DNA of 7,989 bases from Streptomyces wedmorensis (lineage in GTDB: Bacteria > Actinomycetota > Actinomycetes > Streptomycetales > Streptomycetaceae). The notes under the pieces were generated by a model. The model saw only the letters and a list, made by a program, of their open reading frames with translations. It ran no database searches and was not told the DNA's origin. The position numbers and the translations under genes are program-made. Below are positions 4,109-7,989 of this stretch, one piece after another (position 1 is the first letter of the stretch; each line of letters opens with the position of its first letter). The stretch lies in the NCBI RefSeq assembly GCF_000716445.1, contig NZ_JNWK01000114.1, positions 1 to 7,989 of the forward strand, written 5' to 3'.

Positions 4109-7100
4109 TCAGTCCCCTTCCTCATCGTTCTCGGCGGCGTCCGGGTCACGGAAGGGACGCAGGCCCCGGCCAGGGCCGCTGGCCTTGATGTTGAACAGGC
4201 AGCGGCCAAGGAAGTTGATGTGCCGGTCCTTGAGCGGGGAGAGGCGGGCGACGTCCTCGTCCTTGATGTCGTGGCCTTCGGCCCGGAGCTGGGCTACGGC
4301 GGCGTCCAGGTAGCGGGTGTTCCAGAGCACCACGGCGTTGAGGACCAGGCCGAGGGCGGCGAGCTGGTCCTCCTGGCCCTCGCGGTATGCCTGGCGGATC
4401 TGCCCGCGGCCGCCGTGGCAGATGGCGCGAGCCAGGCGGTGGCGGGACTCCTGGACGGTGAGCTGTCGGTTCATCAGGCGGCGGTAGGTGTCGTCGACCG
4501 GGTCGACCAGGGCGAGCAGGTGCATGGTTTTGTCGATCCGCCCGTACTCGGCGAATGCGGCGCCGAGCGGGGTGGGATGTCCCTCGCGGCCGAACATCCG
4601 CAGCAGGTCGTAGGCGCGGACCTGGTTGGTGATGAGCGATCCGGCGACACGGAGCATGTCCGGCCAGTGCGTGGCGATCCGTTTGAGGTTCACCTTGTTG
4701 CAGGCGACGGCCTCCAGCGGCCCGTACCCGGCGGCCGGCGCCTCACCGTCGGGCAGGTCGGCCCGCCAGAACCTCTGGTCGGCCAGGTCGCGGAAGCGTG
4801 GGGCGAAGCGGAAGCCGAGCATCTCGTACAGACCGAAAGCCATGTCGGAGTACGAAGCGTTGTCTGTCGCGACCATCTCTGGCTTACCCCGACGTCGAGG
4901 TTCAGCAGGGTGTCCAGGGTATAGAGGCTATCGCGCGGTGTGCCGCGTACGACCATCGCGCCGATCCCCGCGACCTGATCGTTGACGGCATTTAGCCAGG
5001 TCACGCCCCTCTTGTAGCCGTAATACTTGGGGGAGGGCCCGGTGTTGATGCTCTTGACGGGGACGACGAACCGTAGGCCGTCGACGGAGGCGAGCAGTCC
5101 GCCACCCCACATCTGGGCCAGCTCGATGCGCGACTGGGCGGTGATGAGCGCGGCGTTCGCCGCGGCGATGGTGTCGGCGCGCACGTAGTTCTGGTCGACG
5201 TGGGACAAGCGCAAGCGGGTCAGCGCCTTGTTCTCCGGGTCGATGACCGGGGGCAGGCCGATGTTGCAGCTCTCCGCCACCAGCAGCGCGACCAGGGAGA
5301 CAAGCAGGCCCTCCATGCGGGTGCGCCGCTCGGAGACGTGCCCGAAGGCGTCGAGGAAACCGGTCCAGGAGTGGACCTCGAACAGCAGGTCCGGCAGGTC
5401 GATCCTCGGGAGCATCGCCTCCGTGGTGGCCTTGAGCCAGGTCAGCGACTCCGGCTCGCCGACGGCGCCGAGCTTGTCCACCGACAGGCGGGCGCGTCCG
5501 CCGGCCTCGGGGACGACGATCTCCACCTTCGCGTCGGCGCCGGCCTCTTCCAGACGGTCGGCCATCTGCCGCCACGCCGCGTCCAGCCCCCTCACGAGCT
5601 GGGCCAGGTGCTCCTCGGCGTCCTCGGTCAGGGACAGGCCCGCGAGCACGTCCGGGCGCATCGCATCCCACCGCGGACCGTCCAGCAACCGGGCCCGCGG
5701 GTCCGCCCACCGGTTCGACGGGGCGGCAAACACGTCGCGCCGGTTCAGGGCGCGGTGCAGCTGCTCCAGGACGCACACCACGTACGCGTCGCGGTCCACC
5801 GCGCCCTGCGGCAGCTTGGCGTTGGAGAACACCGCGCGCTTCCACATCGCCGGTATCAGCTCGGCGTCGACCTCGCGGGGCAGTAGCGGCCGGTCCTTGA
5901 CCCGGCGCCGCGAGAGTGCGGGCAGGCGACGCACGGCCTTGAGGATGCGCCGCCCGGCTGGGGCGGCGCCCAGCGCGTCCGACTCGCCGAGCAGGGACAG
6001 GAACGGGCGCACGGTGTTGTAGCGCAGGGCCAGCTTCTCGCGCATCGCGGCTTCGGCCGAGCCGTCGTCCTCGGGCACCAGGGCCTCGACGGTCGCGACC
6101 GCCCCGGCCACCACCGTACGCGGCACGGCCTCCTCGACCGCCGCCCACAGCGCGGCGACGTCCAGGTCCGCCTCGTGCTCGGCGACCAGGTCCAGCTCCT
6201 CAGTGAGGATCTTCGACGCCTTCGCCAGGATCCGGGCCGCCTTCTCCAGCTGCGGCAGCATCGCCAGGCGCTCCCGGTCCGACGCCCGCCGGGCCGGGCT
6301 GATCAGCCGGTTCGCCATCAGCACCGCGAACAGGTACAGCGCGTCGTCGACCGCCTGCGCCTCCAGCTGCCGCACCACCGCAGTCAGCAGCGCGGTCCGC
6401 CTCGGCTCCGACGCCCGCAGAATCGTCTGCGCCTTGCTCAGCTGCCCGTACCGGGCCAGCGCGGACAGCCGGTTCACCGGCGCCCGTGACAGGTTCACCC
6501 GGCCCAGAGCGAACGCGGAGATCTCCCCCACTCGTTCCATCGCGCGGACCATCGCCGTGCCCGTCGACTTCACCGGCGGTGTGCGCAGCCGCTCCAGTTC
6601 CGAGACCCGCCTGCCCTCCGGCACCACCAGCAGCTTCGCCAAGGCCGGTGCGAGCACGGGATCGGCCCGGTACGTCGCCCGGGCCACCGCGTCGTACAGG
6701 CGCCGCTCTGCCGCCGTACGGGCCTCCGACACCTGCCGGGCCAACACCGAGGCACCCGGCAGCAGTACCCGGTTCTTCCGCAGCCACGTCACCGCGTGGT
6801 GGAACAGTGCCACCGGCCCCTCGGCGTGCGTCCACGCCCGCCCGTACAGAAAGCTGCGGAACTCCCGGCCCCACTCGCGGTCGGTGAAGTCCCGGTACTT
6901 GAACCGCTTCTGGATCTCGTCCGCGTGCTCGTACACCGTCGAGCGTCGCTCGGCGTACCGCTTCACGCACGAGGCGTCCAGGATGCCGAGCTGCTCGGCC
7001 AGGTACTCCACGGCTTCCCACGGCACCGCGAGCGGGTCCTCGCCCAGGAACCGGCCGACGTAGCGGACTGTGCAGATCTGCACCGCCATGCCCAGCCGGT

Positions 7101-7269
7101 GCGCGTCGGTACGCCGCAGCGCGATCAGATCGCGGTCGTCATCGTCGAGGAAGAAGAACCGCTCCAGCTCCGGGCGCGTGGGCACCTCGGTGAACGTCCC
7201 GTACGCCTCGGCCTGCTCATCAGTCAGAAACTCCACCGGCACGAGGCGGACCGTAGCCAGCGCCGGCAC
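4109..7269 (-). pseudogene. tnpA: Tn3-family transposase (TnpA), split by a one-base frameshift
   Basis: TnpA catalyses replicative transposition of Tn3-type elements. The first frame starts at a GTG at 7269 (a GTG at 7242, giving the usual VPVEFLTDEQ start, is as likely). It shows the DUF4158 N-terminal domain: FLTDEQAEAYGTF, ELERFFFLDDDDRDLIALRR, VEYLAEQLGI, SCVKRYAERR. The C-terminal Tn3 DDE domain begins around residue 590. The first catalytic Asp fits D730 in GGGLLASVDGLRF (codon 5082-5080). After LDTLLNLD (about residue 792) the sense passes to another frame, which continues MVATDNASYSD (second Asp, codon 4864-4862), LTVQESRHRLARAI (third residue, Glu, codon 4450-4448), LVLNAVVLWNTRYLDAAV and HINFLGR, ending at 4109. 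One base is missing between about 4879 and 4890 (GTAAGCCAGAG, where family members suggest an extra G before CCAGAG). Restored, the protein would be about 1053 residues, within the family range. No resolvase gene accompanies it. Confidence 0.9.
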
Positions 7270-7448
7270 CCGCTCGACGATCTTTCCGGGAACCTCAGCG
7301 ATGCCACGGGACGGTGTGCTAGCCGACCATGATCGTTCTCACCGGGATTTCCTGTACGCCAACTACTCACACCCGGAACACAAGCAGTTTCCCGCCTCGC
7401 ATGGCACCCCTTGCGCTTACGCGCTCGGGGCCACCGATGACCTATTAG
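7270..7448. other. Intergenic stretch between the Tn3 transposase and the IS5 remnant
   Basis: No gene is supported here. It must contain the tnpA promoter and possibly the outer end of a Tn3-type element, but I could not match a 38-bp terminal repeat to anything left of 4109. The stretch up to 7448 ends with an in-frame TAG that directly abuts the IS5 transposase remnant. Confidence 0.4.
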
Positions 7449-7843
7449 AACTACCGCTACTCCACCAACCACCAGGTCGTCATCGACGCCGACACCCAAC
7501 TCGTCGTGGTGGTCGGCCAGCCCCTGCCCGGAAACCGCAACGACTGCAAGGCATGGGAGGAGTCCGGCGCGAAGGCCGCCGTCGGCACGACCACAACCAT
7601 CGTCGACGGCGGCTATCCGGGCACCGGGCTCGTGATGCCCCACCGACGCCGCAAGGGCGAGGAACTGCCTGACTGGAAGCAGGCCCACAACAAGCCCCAC
7701 AAACAGGTCCGCGCCCGCGTCGAGCACGTCTTCGCCCGCATGAAACCTGGAAGATCCTCCGCGACTGCCGTCTCAAAGGCAACGGCGTCCACCACGCCAT
7801 GCTCGGCATCGCACGGATGCACAACCTCACCCTCGCCGGATAG
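7449..7843 (+). pseudogene. C-terminal part of an IS5-family transposase, truncated and frameshifted
   Basis: The reading frame gives NYRYSTNHQVVIDADTQLVV, then GQPLPGNRNDCKAWEESGAK and TTTIVDGGYPGTGLVMPHRR, the part around the second catalytic Asp (DGGY). HKQVRARVEHVFARMK holds the catalytic Glu. After ATGAAA (7740-7745) one base is missing: the expected RMKTWKILRDCRLKG is reached only by shifting frame, and that frame then runs through GNGVHHAMLGIARMHNLTLAG to a TAG at 7841-7843. The N-terminal half, with the DNA-binding region and first catalytic Asp, is absent; an in-frame TAG (7446-7448) stands right before the first recognisable residue, marking a break. It points away from the Tn3 transposase and is non-functional. 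The subgroup is probably IS427-like, by pattern only. Confidence 0.85.
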
Positions 7844-7989
7844 GCCACCAAGTCGTACAGCAGCCCACCATGCTCGAGGCCGCTCAGAGCTCATTGAGCT
7901 TCTTCGATGTGGCCACCGATCGGGTGACGGTCCGTGAAGCGCAACGAGCGAGGCCCCCGTGCTGTTGATCGAGGTGTCTGACGTCTCAA
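7844..7989. other. Right-edge sequence without a supported gene
   Basis: This 146-base stretch contains a small inverted repeat (GCTCA at about 7884-7888 with TGAGC at about 7897-7901). A weak GTG start at 7959 opens to the window edge. Nothing here can be assigned. Confidence 0.4.

Noticed and set aside
3122..7294. GGTTCCCGG (3122-3130) and CCGGGAACC (7286-7294) as ends of a Tn3-type transposon enclosing the orphan gene
   Set aside because: Only nine bases match, the sequences diverge inside, the flanking five bases differ (AGGCC and TCAGC), and Tn3 ends are normally about 38 bp starting GGGG.
4026..7410. CTGCTTGT shared between about 4038-4045 and the reverse complement near 7380-7390, as Tn3 ends
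   Set aside because: Only eight bases match, with different spacing to the nearby GGGAAA; this is expected by chance over several kilobases.
7959..7989. GTG at 7959 opening a frame (MLLIEVSDVS) to the window edge
   Set aside because: Only ten residues are visible and the site ahead is weak; it cannot be supported as a gene.

Overview
The window looks like an accessory segment from a high-GC actinomycete, most likely Streptomyces or a close relative. Coding regions are rich in G/C at third positions, Shine-Dalgarno sites are strong (GGAGG-type), GTG and TTG starts occur, and the recognisable proteins (an IS701-type transposase, a DUF5958-like protein, a DUF4158/Tn3 transposase and a DinB/DUF664 fragment) belong to families common in that genus. 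The dense mix of intact and broken mobile elements suggests a chromosome arm, a genomic island or a plasmid. No housekeeping gene, tRNA, rRNA or CRISPR array was seen.

Layout. 1-818: a possible minus-strand gene start at the left edge, then two small, acidic, proline-containing reading frames (278-520 and 606-818). Striking inverted repeats surround the first: a 12-bp-arm hairpin just before its ribosome binding site and a perfect 24-bp-arm palindrome that begins at its stop codon. 819-2697: a complete IS701-family insertion sequence of 1879 bp with 24-bp terminal inverted repeats (20/24 matching), flanked by a CTAA target duplication. It carries two minus-strand genes, a small DUF5958-like gene followed by the transposase. 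The insertion lies exactly on the stop codon of the 606-818 gene without destroying it. 2702-3375: eroded DNA holding the N-terminal scrap of a DinB/DUF664 gene with an internal stop, the frameshifted C-terminal tail of an IS5-like transposase, and several inverted repeats. 3376-3936: an intact, lower-GC, aromatic-rich 186-residue protein of unknown function. 3937-4108: a short intergenic stretch with interlocking inverted repeats. 4109-7269: a nearly full-length Tn3-family transposase on the minus strand, split by a one-base deletion between its first and second catalytic aspartates; no resolvase, res site or convincing 38-bp ends were found. 7449-7843: the C-terminal part of another IS5-family transposase, truncated at its start and frameshifted near its end.

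How it fits together. Only the IS701-like element looks functional, and it is probably the latest arrival. The Tn3 and IS5 genes and the DinB fragment are decayed. The candidates for real cargo are the two small peptide genes on the left and the 186-residue orphan. The least explained structures are the palindrome and repeat set around the 80-residue gene and the two-gene architecture of the IS701-like element.
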